Source: Flavobacterium johnsoniae
Lineage (GTDB): Bacteria; Bacteroidota; Bacteroidia; Flavobacteriales; Flavobacteriaceae
Assembly: GCF_001879205.1 (NCBI RefSeq)
Contig: NZ_MLFK01000005.1
Coordinates: 434,001-498,000 of the forward strand
Direction of reading: 5' to 3'
DNA: 64,000 bases
In this document: positions 1 to 8,716 of the stretch, piece by piece
Layout of the letters: every line of letters starts with the position of its first letter
Numbering within the stretch: the first letter of the stretch is position 1
The notes under the pieces: generated by a model
Told to the model about the DNA's origin: nothing
Database searches by the model: none
The model's input: the letters and a program-made list of their open reading frames with translations, nothing else
Translations under genes and position numbers: made by a program

Positions 1-865
1 AAGAACCTCCCGGTACAAAAGCTTTCAATGGTCGGCTCGAAGACATTCCTCCTAAATATTCATCAGAATTCATGAATTCGTCAACACTTAAACCTAATTC
101 AATTTCGTAAACTCCAGGATTTTTAATGTGTCCGGAAGCAGAAATTAATTTAGTTCCGGTTGAACGGCCAATACCAATTTTAGCATAATCATCACCAGAA
201 TTATTGATGATCCAAGGCACGGTTGCGATTGTTTCAACATTGTTTACCACAGTTGGGTTTGCCCAAAGTCCTGAAACCGCTGGGAAAGGTGGTTTAATAC
301 GAGGGTTTCCTCTTTTACCTTCAAGAGACTCAATAAGTGCGGTTTCTTCTCCGCAGATATATGCTCCGGCTCCACAATGAACATGTAGTTCAAGATCGTA
401 ACCTGTACCTAATATATTTTTTCCTAACCATCCGGCAGCTTTTGCTTCGGCGATTGCTCTTTCTAAAATTTTGAAAACCCACATATATTCTCCACGAATG
501 TAGATGTATGAAAGGTTGGCACCTAAAGCGAAACTAGAAGTAATCATTCCTTCAATCAATAAGTGAGGAATAAATTCCATCAAATAACGATCTTTGAATG
601 TTCCTGGTTCTGATTCGTCGGCGTTGCAAACTAAGTGTCTTGGTTTTCCTGATTTTTTATCAATAAAGCTCCATTTCATTCCGGCCGGGAAACCCGCGCC
701 TCCACGACCACGAAGACCTGATTTTTTTACTTCTTCAGTAACTTCATCCGGTGTAAGTGTCTTTAATGCTTTTTCTACAGAGGCATAACCACCATTTTGG
801 CGATATACTTCGTAGGTTTTAATTCCCGGAATATTGATTTTATCTAATAATATTTTTTGTGACAT
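1..865 (-). CDS. nuoF: NADH-quinone oxidoreductase subunit F (NuoF), 3' part beyond window edge
   Basis: This is the FMN- and NADH-binding subunit of respiratory complex I, which takes electrons from NADH in the cytoplasmic peripheral arm. The visible N-terminal 288 residues begin [11 protein letters not shown] at 865 and remain open to base 1. I see the FMN-loop motif [13 protein letters not shown] (about residues 50-62), [13 protein letters not shown], and the glycine-rich [18 protein letters not shown] segment (about 161-178). The C-terminal cysteine cluster that would hold the N3 [4Fe-4S] centre is outside the window and cannot be judged. The gene starts one base after the nuoE stop, so it is translated as part of the nuo operon. 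Confidence 0.96.
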   Translation of the reverse strand, partial: MSQKILLDKINIPGIKTYEVYRQNGGYASVEKALKTLTPDEVTEEVKKSGLRGRGGAGFPAGMKWSFIDKKSGKPRHLVCNADESEPGTFKDRYLMEFIPHLLIEGMITSSFALGANLSYIYIRGEYMWVFKILERAIAEAKAAGWLGKNILGTGYDLELHVHCGAGAYICGEETALIESLEGKRGNPRIKPPFPAVSGLWANPTVVNNVETIATVPWIINNSGDDYAKIGIGRSTGTKLISASGHIKNPGVYEIELGLSVDEFMNSDEYLGGMSSSRPLKAFVPGGS

Positions 866-866
866 C

Positions 867-1397
867 TTATTTATCGTGTAATATTATTTTATCTTCTTTG
901 CAATCAGCGATTAACTGATCGATTTTATCTTCTGTCAGTTTTTCTTTGTAGAAATCGCCTAACTGCATCATCGGAGCGTATCCGCAGGCACCTAAACATT
1001 CTACACCGGCAATGGTAAACATTCCGTCTGGAGTTGTTTCGCCCATTTTAATGCCTAATTTTTCAGAAGTGTAATCCATTAAATTTTCGGCACCATTTAA
1101 ACAACAACAAGATGTCTGGCAAAACTCAAACATGTATTTTCCAATTGGTTTTTGGTTGAACATGGTGTAAAATGTAACCACTTCATAAACCTCAATTGGT
1201 TTTATCTGAAGAATTTCGGCAACTTTGTCTTGCAATTCAATGCTAAGCCAGTTGTTATGCGCATCCTGCACTTCATGCAAAACAGGCAGTAAAGCCGATT
1301 TTTGTTTGCCTTCCGGATAATGGCTGATCAATTCATTGATGCGGTTCATCAATGCCTCAGTCATATTTATTTCTTGTTTGTAATGTTTACGTTCCAT
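867..1397 (-). CDS. nuoE: NADH-quinone oxidoreductase subunit E (NuoE)
   Basis: This is the thioredoxin-fold [2Fe-2S] subunit of complex I, which works next to NuoF. The cysteine ligands are visible: FCQTSCCCLNGAENL supplies the first pair (C-x4-C) and VECLGACGYAPMM the second (C-x3-C). The reading frame has 176 residues. The first 11 (MERKHYKQEIN) may be untranslated, because a second methionine at residue 12 (MTEALMNRINEL) begins the conserved helix; the usual family length of about 160-170 fits either start. It is followed directly by nuoF and is preceded by a 200-base spacer made of inverted TAGATTTTAGA-type repeats rather than by a normal short intergenic gap. Confidence 0.95.
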   Translation of the reverse strand: MERKHYKQEINMTEALMNRINELISHYPEGKQKSALLPVLHEVQDAHNNWLSIELQDKVAEILQIKPIEVYEVVTFYTMFNQKPIGKYMFEFCQTSCCCLNGAENLMDYTSEKLGIKMGETTPDGMFTIAGVECLGACGYAPMMQLGDFYKEKLTEDKIDQLIADCKEDKIILHDK

Positions 1398-1596
1398 TTT
1401 TAATTTTAGATTTCGGATTTTAGATTTTAGATTTTTTCAATCTTTGTCTATAATCTATGATTCTTCAATCATTGTTTAAGTTTTAGATTCTTCAATCTGA
1501 ATTTTTCAATTCCTAATTATAATTTTTAAATCTAAATTCTAAAATCTGCATTTTCAATCAGTAATCTAAAATCTACAATCTAAAATTTACAATATT
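1398..1596. repeat. Inverted-repeat spacer between nuoD and nuoE
   Basis: The left end (1415-1442) repeats GATTTTAGATTTTAGATTTT, and the right end (1563-1590) carries AATCTAAAATCTACAATCTA, its approximate reverse complement. The interior has further short copies such as ATTCTTCAATC. There is no open reading frame. A similar element lies between nuoB and nuoA (3933-4090). The ends could pair in the transcript. Confidence 0.75.
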
Positions 1597-2835
1597 TTAG
1601 GCGTCTAACTCTCCTGCGATTACATTTAAACTAGAAAGAATAACAATCGCATCAGAAAGCAGCGAGCCTTTAATCATTTCAGGATATGCCTGATAGTAAA
1701 TAAAACAAGGTCTTCTGAAATGTAATCTATATGGAGTTCTGCTTCCGTCTGTCACTAGATAAAAACCTATCTCTCCGTTTCCGCCTTCAACAGGGTGGTA
1801 AATTTCGGCTACCGGAACAGGAACTTCTCCCATTACGATTTTAAAGTGATAGATTAAAGATTCCATCGAGTTATATACATCTTCTTTTGGAGGAAGGTAA
1901 TAATCAGGAACTTCTGCATGATATTCATTTCCAGCCGGCATTTTGTCCAGAGCTTGGCGAATAATGCTTAAACTTTCCCAAACTTCAGCATTACGGACAC
2001 AGAAACGATCGTATGTGTCACCTGATTTTCCAACAGGAACAATAAAATCAAAATCTTCGTAAGATGAGTAAGGCTGTGCAACACGTACGTCGTAATCAAC
2101 TCCGGCAGCACGCAAGTTTGGACCTGTAAATCCGTAAGCCATAGCCTGCTCTGCAGAAATTGCACCTACGTTTACAGTTCTGTCAAGGAAAATTCTGTTT
2201 CTTTCGAATAAGTTTTCGAATTCTTTCCAGGCAATTGGAAATTCTTCAAGGAAAGTATCTAGTTTTTTGAAAGCTTCTGGAGACCAGTCTCTTTCAAAAC
2301 CACCAATTCTTCCCATATTTGTAGTTAAACGAGCTCCGCAAATTTCTTCGTAGATTTCGTAGATTTTTTCTCTAAATTGAAAAACGTATAAGAAACCAGT
2401 ATACGCACCAGTATCAACTCCAAGAATCGAGTTACAGATTAAGTGATCTGTAATACGAGCCAGCTCCATTACGATAACTCTTAAGTATTGTGCTCTTTTT
2501 GGAACTTCGACACCTAATAGCTTTTCTAATGTCATCCACCATCCCATATTGTTAATAGGAGAGGAGCAATAGTTCATACGGTCTGTAAGAGGAGTAATTT
2601 GATAAAACGGACGATTTTCGGCAATTTTCTCGAAAGCTCTGTGGATGTAGCCAATAGTTGGCTCTGCCTCCAGAATTCTTTCACCATCCATTAATAGGAT
2701 ATTTTGAAAAATACCGTGAGTCGCAGGGTGAGTTGGACCTAAGTTCAGAACCGAAAGCTCGCTTCCGTCTTCGTTAAGTTTCTCCTTAATTATTTTAGCA
2801 TAACGATGCTCTGGTGGTAATAATAGTTCTGACAT
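1597..2835 (-). CDS. nuoD: NADH-quinone oxidoreductase subunit D (NuoD)
   Basis: This is the 49-kDa-type subunit of complex I that forms the quinone-binding pocket with NuoB at the base of the peripheral arm. The protein has 412 residues, normal for a separate NuoD. The GPTHPATHG loop (about 33-41), whose histidines line the quinone site, is present, as are GYIHRAFEK, LTDRMNYCSSP and the C-terminal YRLHFRRPCF and GELDA ending. It sits between nuoC (25-base gap) and nuoE in the order nuoA-B-C-D-E-F. NuoC and NuoD are separate proteins here, unlike the fused NuoCD of enterobacteria. Confidence 0.97.
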   Translation of the reverse strand: MSELLLPPEHRYAKIIKEKLNEDGSELSVLNLGPTHPATHGIFQNILLMDGERILEAEPTIGYIHRAFEKIAENRPFYQITPLTDRMNYCSSPINNMGWWMTLEKLLGVEVPKRAQYLRVIVMELARITDHLICNSILGVDTGAYTGFLYVFQFREKIYEIYEEICGARLTTNMGRIGGFERDWSPEAFKKLDTFLEEFPIAWKEFENLFERNRIFLDRTVNVGAISAEQAMAYGFTGPNLRAAGVDYDVRVAQPYSSYEDFDFIVPVGKSGDTYDRFCVRNAEVWESLSIIRQALDKMPAGNEYHAEVPDYYLPPKEDVYNSMESLIYHFKIVMGEVPVPVAEIYHPVEGGNGEIGFYLVTDGSRTPYRLHFRRPCFIYYQAYPEMIKGSLLSDAIVILSSLNVIAGELDA

Positions 2836-2860
2836 TTTATAATGTTGAATTATTTATTTT

Positions 2861-3382
2861 TTAGCAATTTGTTGTTGTTCTTCCAAAGAATCTGTCGTCT
2901 TTATCAGTTCTTCCGCTGTCTTCCATTGGGAATTCTTTTCTCATCGGGAAAGATACCATTTCATCCATATTCAAAATACGTTTCAACTGCGGGTGGCCGA
3001 TAAAATTGATTCCAAAGAAATCATATGTTTCTCTTTCCATCCAGTTCGAACTCAGGAAAATATTTGAAACAGTTTTGATCTCTGGTTTTTCACCATTTAA
3101 ATAAACTTTAATTCTAATACGTTTGTTTTCGTACCAGTTGTGTAAGTGGTACACTACTGCAAACTGACGATCAAGATCGTTGTCTGGATAATGAATCCCG
3201 CATAAATCTGTTAAAAAGTGAAAACGCAGCTCAGAATCATTTTTTAAAAAAAGAATTAAAGCTGTAATTTTTTCAGCTGTTGTTTCTAATGAAAAAACAT
3301 CTCTTTCTTCTTGAAAGTTAAAAACACTTGAATCAAATGTTTCTGTAAGTTTATCTTGGATCAGGGTATTTTCTAAAGCCAT
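2861..3382 (-). CDS. nuoC: NADH-quinone oxidoreductase subunit C (NuoC)
   Basis: This is the 30-kDa subunit of the complex I peripheral arm, a structural partner of NuoD without cofactors. It has 173 residues. The family signature near the C-terminus is clear: NWMERETYDFFGINFIGHP followed by LKRILNMDE and FPMRKEFPMED. Its start lies one base after the nuoB stop, so the two are probably translationally linked. The protein ends shortly after the signature (FFGRTTTNC), as short flavobacterial NuoC proteins do. Confidence 0.95.
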   Translation of the reverse strand: MALENTLIQDKLTETFDSSVFNFQEERDVFSLETTAEKITALILFLKNDSELRFHFLTDLCGIHYPDNDLDRQFAVVYHLHNWYENKRIRIKVYLNGEKPEIKTVSNIFLSSNWMERETYDFFGINFIGHPQLKRILNMDEMVSFPMRKEFPMEDSGRTDKDDRFFGRTTTNC

Positions 3383-3383
3383 C

Positions 3384-3932
3384 TTATGAAATGTTATAGG
3401 AAGCTAATAATTCTTGGTATTCTGGAGAGCTTCTGCGTCTAACAGATTCGCTTTTTACCAATTCTTGTAATCTCATTACTCCATCAACTATTTGTTCTGG
3501 TCTAGGAGGACATCCTGGAACATAAACGTCAACAGGGATTACTTTATCAATTCCTTGTAAAACCGAGTAAGTATCGAAAACTCCGCCTGATGAAGCACAC
3601 GCTCCAACAGCAATTACCCAGCGCGGCTCAGACATTTGTTCGTAAACTTGTCTTAAAATTGGAGCCATTTTTTTTGAAATAGTTCCCATTACTAATAGCA
3701 TATCTGCCTGACGAGGAGAGAAACTCACACGCTCAGATCCAAATCTTGCTAAATCGTAATGTGATGCCATTGTGGCCATAAACTCAATTCCGCAGCAAGA
3801 TGTAGCAAACGGCAGAGGCCAAAGAGAATTCGCGCGTGCCAAACCCACAACATCATTTAGTTTTGTAGCGAAGAAACCTTCTCCTACAACTCCTTCCGGT
3901 GGCGCAACCATATTTACATTTGAATCGCTCAT
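3384..3932 (-). CDS. nuoB: NADH-quinone oxidoreductase subunit B (NuoB)
   Basis: This subunit carries the terminal iron-sulfur cluster N2 that reduces quinone. The four cluster ligands are visible: the adjacent cysteines in ATSCCGIEFM, VGACASSGG, and PGCPPRPEQ. The length is 182 residues, in the family range. It is followed directly by nuoC (1-base gap) and is separated from nuoA by a 158-base inverted-repeat spacer. Confidence 0.97.
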   Translation of the reverse strand: MSDSNVNMVAPPEGVVGEGFFATKLNDVVGLARANSLWPLPFATSCCGIEFMATMASHYDLARFGSERVSFSPRQADMLLVMGTISKKMAPILRQVYEQMSEPRWVIAVGACASSGGVFDTYSVLQGIDKVIPVDVYVPGCPPRPEQIVDGVMRLQELVKSESVRRRSSPEYQELLASYNIS

Positions 3933-4090
3933 TTTATTTTAGATTTTAGATTTTAGATTTCAGATTCTTTCAAATCTTGGTCTGTGATCTATATTTTTAA
4001 AATCGTTATTGTATTTCGAGAAATTAAGTTTTCAAATCTAAATTCGAGATCAAAATAATCTAAAATCTAAATCTGGAAATCAAAAATTTC
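3933..4090. repeat. Inverted-repeat spacer between nuoA and nuoB
   Basis: The left end (3936-3967) reads as tandem TTTTAGA units and the right end (4057-4074) as AATCTAAAATCTAAATCT, so the boundaries are reverse complements. It resembles the nuoD-nuoE spacer in its ends but differs inside. No coding potential is visible. Confidence 0.75.
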
Positions 4091-4456
4091 TTATTCCCAC
4101 TCTAAAGCTTTCTTTTTGATGATGTAGAAAAATCCCACTAAAAGCAATGACATGAAAACGATCATTTTAAGCATTCCTTCTACGCCAAGATCTTTAAAGT
4201 TTACTGCCCAAGGGTAAAGGAAAATTACCTCTACGTCAAACAATACAAACAAAATCGCAACCAGGAAATATTTAACAGAAAAAGGAATACGGGCATTACC
4301 AACAGATTCGATACCACACTCGAAGTTTTTATCTTTAACTTCAGAGGTTCTTTTTGGGCCTAATTTTCCAGAAATAATGATTGTTCCTACTACAAAACCA
4401 ACTGCCAGAATGAACTGCATTAAGATAGGAATGTAACTGTATTGATCAGATTGCAT
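4091..4456 (-). CDS. nuoA: NADH-quinone oxidoreductase subunit A (NuoA)
   Basis: This is a small membrane subunit of complex I near the quinone cavity. From the start MQSDQYSYIPILMQF at 4456 the protein has 121 residues and three transmembrane helices, with the conserved loop KNFECGIESVGNARIPFSVKYF containing the redox-exposed cysteine region. The frame is open for 16 more codons upstream, to 4504, but a promoter -7 element lies inside that stretch (4489-4496), so the shorter start is favoured. It is the first gene of the nuo operon in this window. Confidence 0.94.
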   Translation of the reverse strand: MQSDQYSYIPILMQFILAVGFVVGTIIISGKLGPKRTSEVKDKNFECGIESVGNARIPFSVKYFLVAILFVLFDVEVIFLYPWAVNFKDLGVEGMLKMIVFMSLLLVGFFYIIKKKALEWE

Positions 4457-4488
4457 AAGCTTAACTTTTTTACTTAAAGAATAAGCCA

Positions 4489-4519
4489 CAAAGATAACTT
4501 TCAACTACGTAAATCACAA
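4489..4519 (-). promoter_or_regulatory. Promoter of the nuo operon
   Basis: On the minus strand the sequence reads TTG (4517-4519), 20 bases, then TATCTTTG (4489-4496). This matches the Bacteroidetes housekeeping pattern TTG-N17-23-TAnnTTTG. Transcription would start about 25 bases before the nuoA ATG at 4456. It also rules out the longer nuoA reading. Confidence 0.7.
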
Positions 4520-4621
4520 ACTAAAGGGGGAGATAAGTACTGTATGAAACCGCGTTTACCTGTAATTTTTATTGATTATAAATAACATTCTCGTTTTTTA
4601 ATATTTTTTTAAGAAATGAGC

Positions 4622-4652
4622 AAAAAAAAACGTCTCGAAATTAATCGAAACG
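4622..4652 (-). terminator. Terminator of the cold-shock gene
   Basis: On the minus strand an 8-bp stem (arms 4631-4638 and 4645-4652, one G-U pair) with a 6-base loop is followed by a run of nine T (A on the plus strand, 4622-4630). It lies 45 bases after the end of the cold-shock gene. Confidence 0.75.
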
Positions 4653-4697
4653 TTTTAAACCATTCAGAGGCAAAAAAAATAAATTGCTATATTTTTC

Positions 4698-4892
4698 TTA
4701 GATTACTGCTACTTTAGCAGCAACTTTCCCTTTTCTTCCTTCTTCTTCTTCGTAGCTTACACGGTCACCTTCGCGTAATTCTTCCGCGTTAATTCCTGAA
4801 GCGTGAACGAAGATGTCCTTTCCTGTTTCTTCGTCTGTAATGAATCCATAACCTTTAGATTCATTGAAAAATTTTACTGTACCTGTACGCAT
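4698..4892 (-). CDS. Cold-shock protein, CspA family
   Basis: This is a 64-residue single-domain OB-fold protein that binds single-stranded RNA or DNA. Both RNA-binding motifs are visible: KGYGFI (RNP1, about 13-18) and DIFVHAS (RNP2, about 26-32). In the family these proteins act as RNA chaperones in cold or stationary phase. The gene is monocistronic, with a terminator behind it and a TACATTTG -7 element about 30 bases in front of the ATG. Confidence 0.95.
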   Translation of the reverse strand: MRTGTVKFFNESKGYGFITDEETGKDIFVHASGINAEELREGDRVSYEEEEGRKGKVAAKVAVI

Positions 4893-5197
4893 TGTAATTG
4901 TAATAATAATTTATAATAAAGCAAATGTAATATATAAATTCATACAAAAGACATATACCTGTTAATTTTTTGTAAAAATTATTGATTTCCAGTGTTTTTA
5001 CGTGGTTTATTGCATCAAATTTTATATGAAATACCATAATTTGAGAATCATTAATTGTAGGAATATAAAAACAGGCAAATTGTAGGAATTTGATAAATTG
5101 AAAAAAGGATATTTTAGGATTATTTTTATAAATTTTGACAAAAAAAAGCGGCTGATTTTTTTTCAGCCGCTTTTTTGGTATTTAAATTTTATAATTT
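4893..5197. other. 305-base intergenic region between csp and aspS
   Basis: It holds the csp promoter (a -7 element at 4922-4929 on the minus strand reads TACATTTG; no well-spaced TTG was seen), a 12-base direct repeat AATTGTAGGAAT at 5053-5064 and 5078-5089, and the aspS terminator at its right end. I see no gene in it. Confidence 0.6.
5141..5176 (-). terminator. Terminator of aspS
   Basis: A perfect 7-bp stem, GCGGCTG (5148-5154) and CAGCCGC (5164-5170), encloses a 9-base loop and is followed by T runs in both directions. It sits 21 bases after the aspS stop. Confidence 0.85.
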
Positions 5198-6949
5198 TTA
5201 TACAGCATCAATTTTAATGTGTAATTCTTTTAATTGAGCATCGTCAATTGCAGCTGGAGCATCGATCATAACATCACGTCCAGAATTGTTTTTAGGGAAA
5301 GCAATAAAATCTCTAATAGTTTCCTGTCCTCCTAAAATAGCAACTAATCTGTCAAGACCAAAAGCTAACCCGCCGTGGGGTGGTGCTCCAAATTGAAATG
5401 CGTCCATTAAGAAACCAAATTGTGCTTTTGCCTCTTCTTCGGTAAATCCTAAATATTTAAACATTAATTGCTGTGTAGCTTTATCGTGAATACGAATAGA
5501 CCCGCCGCCAATTTCATTTCCGTTTAAAACCATATCATAAGCATTTGCACGAACTTTTCCTGGTTCTGTTTCCAGTAAAGCCATATCTTCTGGTTTTGGA
5601 GATGTAAATGGATGGTGCATTGCATGGTATCGGCCACTTTCTTCGTCTAACTCTAATAATGGGAAGTCTACAACCCATAAAGGAGCAAATTCTTCAGGAT
5701 TACGCAATCCTAAACGAGTCGCTAATTCCATACGAAGAGCAGAAAGCTGCGCACGTGTTTTATTTGCCGGTCCAGAAAGCACAAAAATCATGTCGCCAGG
5801 ATTTGCTTCTGTCGCTTTTGCCCAGTTTGTTAAATCGTCCTGATCGTAAAATTTATCTACAGATGATTTATAAGTTCCATCTTCGTTGCATTTTACATAC
5901 ACCATTCCAGATGCTCCAACCTGCGGACGTTTTACCCAGTCAATCAATCCGTCGATTTCTTTACGCGTGTAATTTCCGGCTCCCGGAACTGCGATTCCCA
6001 CAACTAATTCAGCCGAATTAAAAACCGGGAATTCTTTGTGTTGTGCAAATTCATTTAACTCACCAAATTTCATCCCAAAACGAATGTCTGGTTTGTCATT
6101 TCCGTATGTCTTCATAGCATAGTCGTAGGTAATTCTTGGGAACTTGTCTACTTCAATACCTTTAATTTCTTTTAATAAATGTCTTGTCAGGCCTTCAAAA
6201 ACATTCAAAATGTCTTCTTGCTCTACAAATGCCATTTCGCAGTCAATTTGTGTAAACTCCGGCTGACGGTCCGCACGCAAATCTTCATCACGGAAACATT
6301 TCACGATTTGGAAATACTTATCCATGCCTCCAACCATCAAAAGCTGTTTGAAAGTCTGAGGTGATTGCGGTAACGCATAAAACTGCCCTTCGTTCATACG
6401 GCTTGGCACAACAAAATCTCTTGCTCCTTCAGGAGTCGATTTGATTAAGTAAGGCGTTTCAACTTCGCAGAAATCTAAATCAGATAGATATTTACGAACT
6501 TCCATCGCTACTTTATGACGAAATAATAAACTGTTTTTTACCGGGTTTCTACGAATATCAAGATAACGATATTTCATTCTGATATCTTCACCGCCATCAG
6601 TTTCATCTTCAATTGTAAATGGAGGCGTTAAAGCGGTATTCAAAATATTCAATTCTGAAACTAAAATTTCGATTTCACCAGTTGGGATATTTTTGTTTTT
6701 GGCTTCACGCTCAATAACAGTTCCTTTTACCTGAATTACAAACTCACGACCAAGAGTTTTGGCTAATTCAAAAACGGTTTTATCGGTACGACTTTCGTCG
6801 AAAATAAGTTGTGTAATTCCATAACGGTCGCGTAAATCGACCCAATTCATAAATCCTTTATCACGTGATTTTTGAACCCAGCCCGCAAGTGTAACTTCGG
6901 TATTAATATTTGAAGCGTTTAATTCGCCGCAATTATGACTTCTATACAT
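5198..6949 (-). CDS. aspS: Aspartate--tRNA ligase
   Basis: This enzyme charges tRNA-Asp with aspartate in the cytoplasm. It has 583 residues, the usual bacterial size. An N-terminal OB-fold anticodon domain ([19 protein letters not shown]) is followed by the class II catalytic core with RYLDIRR, motif 2 ([16 protein letters not shown]), the bacterial insertion domain, and motif 3 ([13 protein letters not shown]). The frame is open 11 codons further, but [11 protein letters not shown] is the conserved N-terminus, and a -7 element TACTTTTG at 6968-6975 lies inside the extension. I could not tell a discriminating from a non-discriminating enzyme. Confidence 0.96.
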   Translation of the reverse strand: MYRSHNCGELNASNINTEVTLAGWVQKSRDKGFMNWVDLRDRYGITQLIFDESRTDKTVFELAKTLGREFVIQVKGTVIEREAKNKNIPTGEIEILVSELNILNTALTPPFTIEDETDGGEDIRMKYRYLDIRRNPVKNSLLFRHKVAMEVRKYLSDLDFCEVETPYLIKSTPEGARDFVVPSRMNEGQFYALPQSPQTFKQLLMVGGMDKYFQIVKCFRDEDLRADRQPEFTQIDCEMAFVEQEDILNVFEGLTRHLLKEIKGIEVDKFPRITYDYAMKTYGNDKPDIRFGMKFGELNEFAQHKEFPVFNSAELVVGIAVPGAGNYTRKEIDGLIDWVKRPQVGASGMVYVKCNEDGTYKSSVDKFYDQDDLTNWAKATEANPGDMIFVLSGPANKTRAQLSALRMELATRLGLRNPEEFAPLWVVDFPLLELDEESGRYHAMHHPFTSPKPEDMALLETEPGKVRANAYDMVLNGNEIGGGSIRIHDKATQQLMFKYLGFTEEEAKAQFGFLMDAFQFGAPPHGGLAFGLDRLVAILGGQETIRDFIAFPKNNSGRDVMIDAPAAIDDAQLKELHIKIDAV

Positions 6950-6967
6950 AATCTCAATTTTAGACTG

Positions 6968-6975
6968 CAAAAGTA
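6968..6975 (-). promoter_or_regulatory. -7 promoter element of aspS
   Basis: On the minus strand it reads TACTTTTG, matching TAnnTTTG, 18 bases before the aspS ATG. No TTG with standard spacing was seen. It supports the start at 6949. Confidence 0.5.
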
Positions 6976-7052
6976 AATACAAAATTCAAGATAATATAGT
7001 AAAGTGATAAACTTGATGCTTATAATTTTAAAAATTTTGTTAATTCTGAAAT

Positions 7053-7079
7053 TTGGAAGCTGTTATTTCTTTAGATTTG
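7053..7079 (+). promoter_or_regulatory. Promoter of the TlpA-like gene
   Basis: TTG (7053-7055) and TAGATTTG (7072-7079) are separated by 16 bases, slightly short of the usual spacing. The ATG at 7106 lies 26 bases after the -7 element, which favours that start over the upstream in-frame ATG at 7004. Confidence 0.5.
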
Positions 7080-7105
7080 ATTCTCTAAAAACGAACTTTA
7101 ATACT

Positions 7106-8101
7106 ATGAAAAAACTTTTTGTTACGGGTCTGTTGATCTTTAGTGCTTTGAATGTTATAGGTCAGGCTAAAAATCAAATAAAATTTACAGCTAAGATTGC
7201 CAATAGAAACAGCGATACTTTAGTTATTAAAGGAAACAACAATTTTAAACAGGTCATTCCGATAGACAAAAAAGGTGTTTTTTCTGCAGATTTTGAAGCT
7301 CCTCAGGGATTTTATATTTTTTCTGACGGAACAGAATCTTCGCGCTTCTATTTAAAACCAAATTCACAAGTTAATCTGACGATGGATGCTAAAATGTTTG
7401 ATGAAACTATTGTTTACAGTGGTAAAGGTGTTGATGAGAGCAACTTTTTAGCGCAGCAGGCATTGAGAAATGAAAAATTTGACAACGAAGCTTTTTCTAA
7501 AGAACAGGCTGAATTTGAAGTATTATTAGAGGCTAAGAAAAAGGCTGATAATGAAAGTTTGGAGAAAGGAACTTTTGACAAAGAATTTATAACGTCAATG
7601 AAAAGCAATTTTGCGAATTTTACTCAATTCTCAATTGAGCGTTATGCAAGTGCCGTTAAAATGAATAAGCTAAAAGGAAAGCCGTCTCCTGAATTTGATT
7701 ATGAAAACTTTAAAGGAGGAAAAACAAAACTTTCTGATTTAAAAGGTAAATACATTTACATTGATCTTTGGGCAACCTGGTGCGCACCTTGCAGAGCTGA
7801 AATTCCTTACCTGCAAAAGATTGAAGAAAAATACCATGGGAAAAACATCGAGTTTGTGAGTATTTCTATTGATAAAGCGAAAGATAATGAAAAATGGAAA
7901 AAGTTTGTAACTGATAAAAAGCTTGGCGGCGTACAGTTATTTGCTGATAAGGACTGGGAGTCTGAGTTTGTTGTAAATTATGGAGTAGACGGAATTCCGA
8001 GATTTATTTTAATTGATCCAAAAGGTAATGTTGTGAGTGCTGATGCCGAAAGACCTTCGTCTCCAGACCTTCAAAAGCAGTTAGATTCAATATTGAACTA
8101 A
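7106..8101 (+). CDS. TlpA/ResA-family thiol-disulfide oxidoreductase
   Basis: This is an exported thioredoxin-fold protein of 331 residues. An N-terminal signal peptide (MKKLFVTGLLIFSALNVIGQ) precedes an N-terminal beta-rich domain of the DUF4369 kind, then a C-terminal thioredoxin domain with the active site WATWCAPCRAE (about residues 224-234) and the cis-proline region GIPRFILID. In the family these proteins reduce disulfides in the periplasm, for example during cytochrome c maturation, but the exact partner cannot be read from this sequence. It stands alone, divergent from aspS and followed by its own terminator. Confidence 0.85.
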   Translation: MKKLFVTGLLIFSALNVIGQAKNQIKFTAKIANRNSDTLVIKGNNNFKQVIPIDKKGVFSADFEAPQGFYIFSDGTESSRFYLKPNSQVNLTMDAKMFDETIVYSGKGVDESNFLAQQALRNEKFDNEAFSKEQAEFEVLLEAKKKADNESLEKGTFDKEFITSMKSNFANFTQFSIERYASAVKMNKLKGKPSPEFDYENFKGGKTKLSDLKGKYIYIDLWATWCAPCRAEIPYLQKIEEKYHGKNIEFVSISIDKAKDNEKWKKFVTDKKLGGVQLFADKDWESEFVVNYGVDGIPRFILIDPKGNVVSADAERPSSPDLQKQLDSILN

Positions 8102-8158
8102 TTTATTTACCAAATATATAACGTTATCGTAATTTTAGTATTTTACTAGAATACCAGT

Positions 8159-8188
8159 AAAACCAATACTTCAGCGTTGGTTTTTTTG
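8159..8188 (+). terminator. Terminator of the TlpA-like gene
   Basis: An 8-bp stem, AAAACCAA (8159-8166) with TTGGTTTT (8177-8184), and a 10-base loop is followed by more T. It lies 58 bases after the stop. Confidence 0.7.
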
Positions 8189-8271
8189 TTTTTGGAAATT
8201 TTCCAATGTTAAGTTTTTATTCAATGTTACCAAATTGTTAAGTAAAAGTTTTTTTAATGTAAACTAATAAG

Positions 8272-8279
8272 TATATTTG
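8272..8279 (+). promoter_or_regulatory. -7 promoter element of the MORN-variant gene
   Basis: TATATTTG matches TAnnTTTG and lies 34 bases before the ATG at 8314. No well-spaced TTG was found. Confidence 0.45.
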
Positions 8280-8313
8280 ATAAAGATTTCTAAAAACATT
8301 AATACCTAAAGAT

Positions 8314-8661
8314 ATGAAAAAGAGTATAATTTTAGCTGCAGTGTTGTTCTCTGGAATAGTAACTGCACAAGAAGCAAATCCGGAATTAGAAGCTGTTGGA
8401 AACAAGGTAAAAGCTACATACTATTATGATAATGGCAGGGTACAGCAAGAAGGCTTTTATAAGGATGGTAAATTAGACGGTGTCTGGGTATCTTATGACG
8501 AAAAAGGACATAAAAAAGCCGTTGGAGAATACACAGATGGAGTGAAAACTGGAAATTGGATTTTCTTTAATGAAAACAATTTAAGCGAAGTTGCTTATGT
8601 AGACAACAAAGTGACCTCAGTTAGAAACTTACAAAAAAATGCTTTAGCAAACAGAAACTAA
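8314..8661 (+). CDS. Exported MORN-variant repeat protein
   Basis: This 115-residue protein has a signal peptide (MKKSIILAAVLFSGIVTAQ) and two to three MORN-variant repeats of the YwqK type: YYDNGRVQQEGFYKDGKLDG, then VWVSYDEKGHKKAVGEY and TDGVKTGNWIFFNENN. Such repeats form short beta-hairpins and are common in secreted or periplasmic flavobacterial proteins. Homologues are sometimes labelled as nucleotidyltransferases, for which I see no support. The function is unknown. It is a single-gene unit with its own -7 element and terminator. Confidence 0.8.
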   Translation: MKKSIILAAVLFSGIVTAQEANPELEAVGNKVKATYYYDNGRVQQEGFYKDGKLDGVWVSYDEKGHKKAVGEYTDGVKTGNWIFFNENNLSEVAYVDNKVTSVRNLQKNALANRN

Positions 8662-8687
8662 TTGAGTTTCGAAAATTTATAAATAAT

Positions 8688-8716
8688 CGTCTCGTTTTTA
8701 ACGGGACGTTTTTTTT
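8688..8716 (+). terminator. Terminator of the MORN-variant gene
   Basis: An 8-bp stem (8688-8695 and 8701-8708, one G-U pair) with a 5-base loop is followed by nine T. The T run touches the stop codon of the convergent PepSY gene. Confidence 0.75.
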
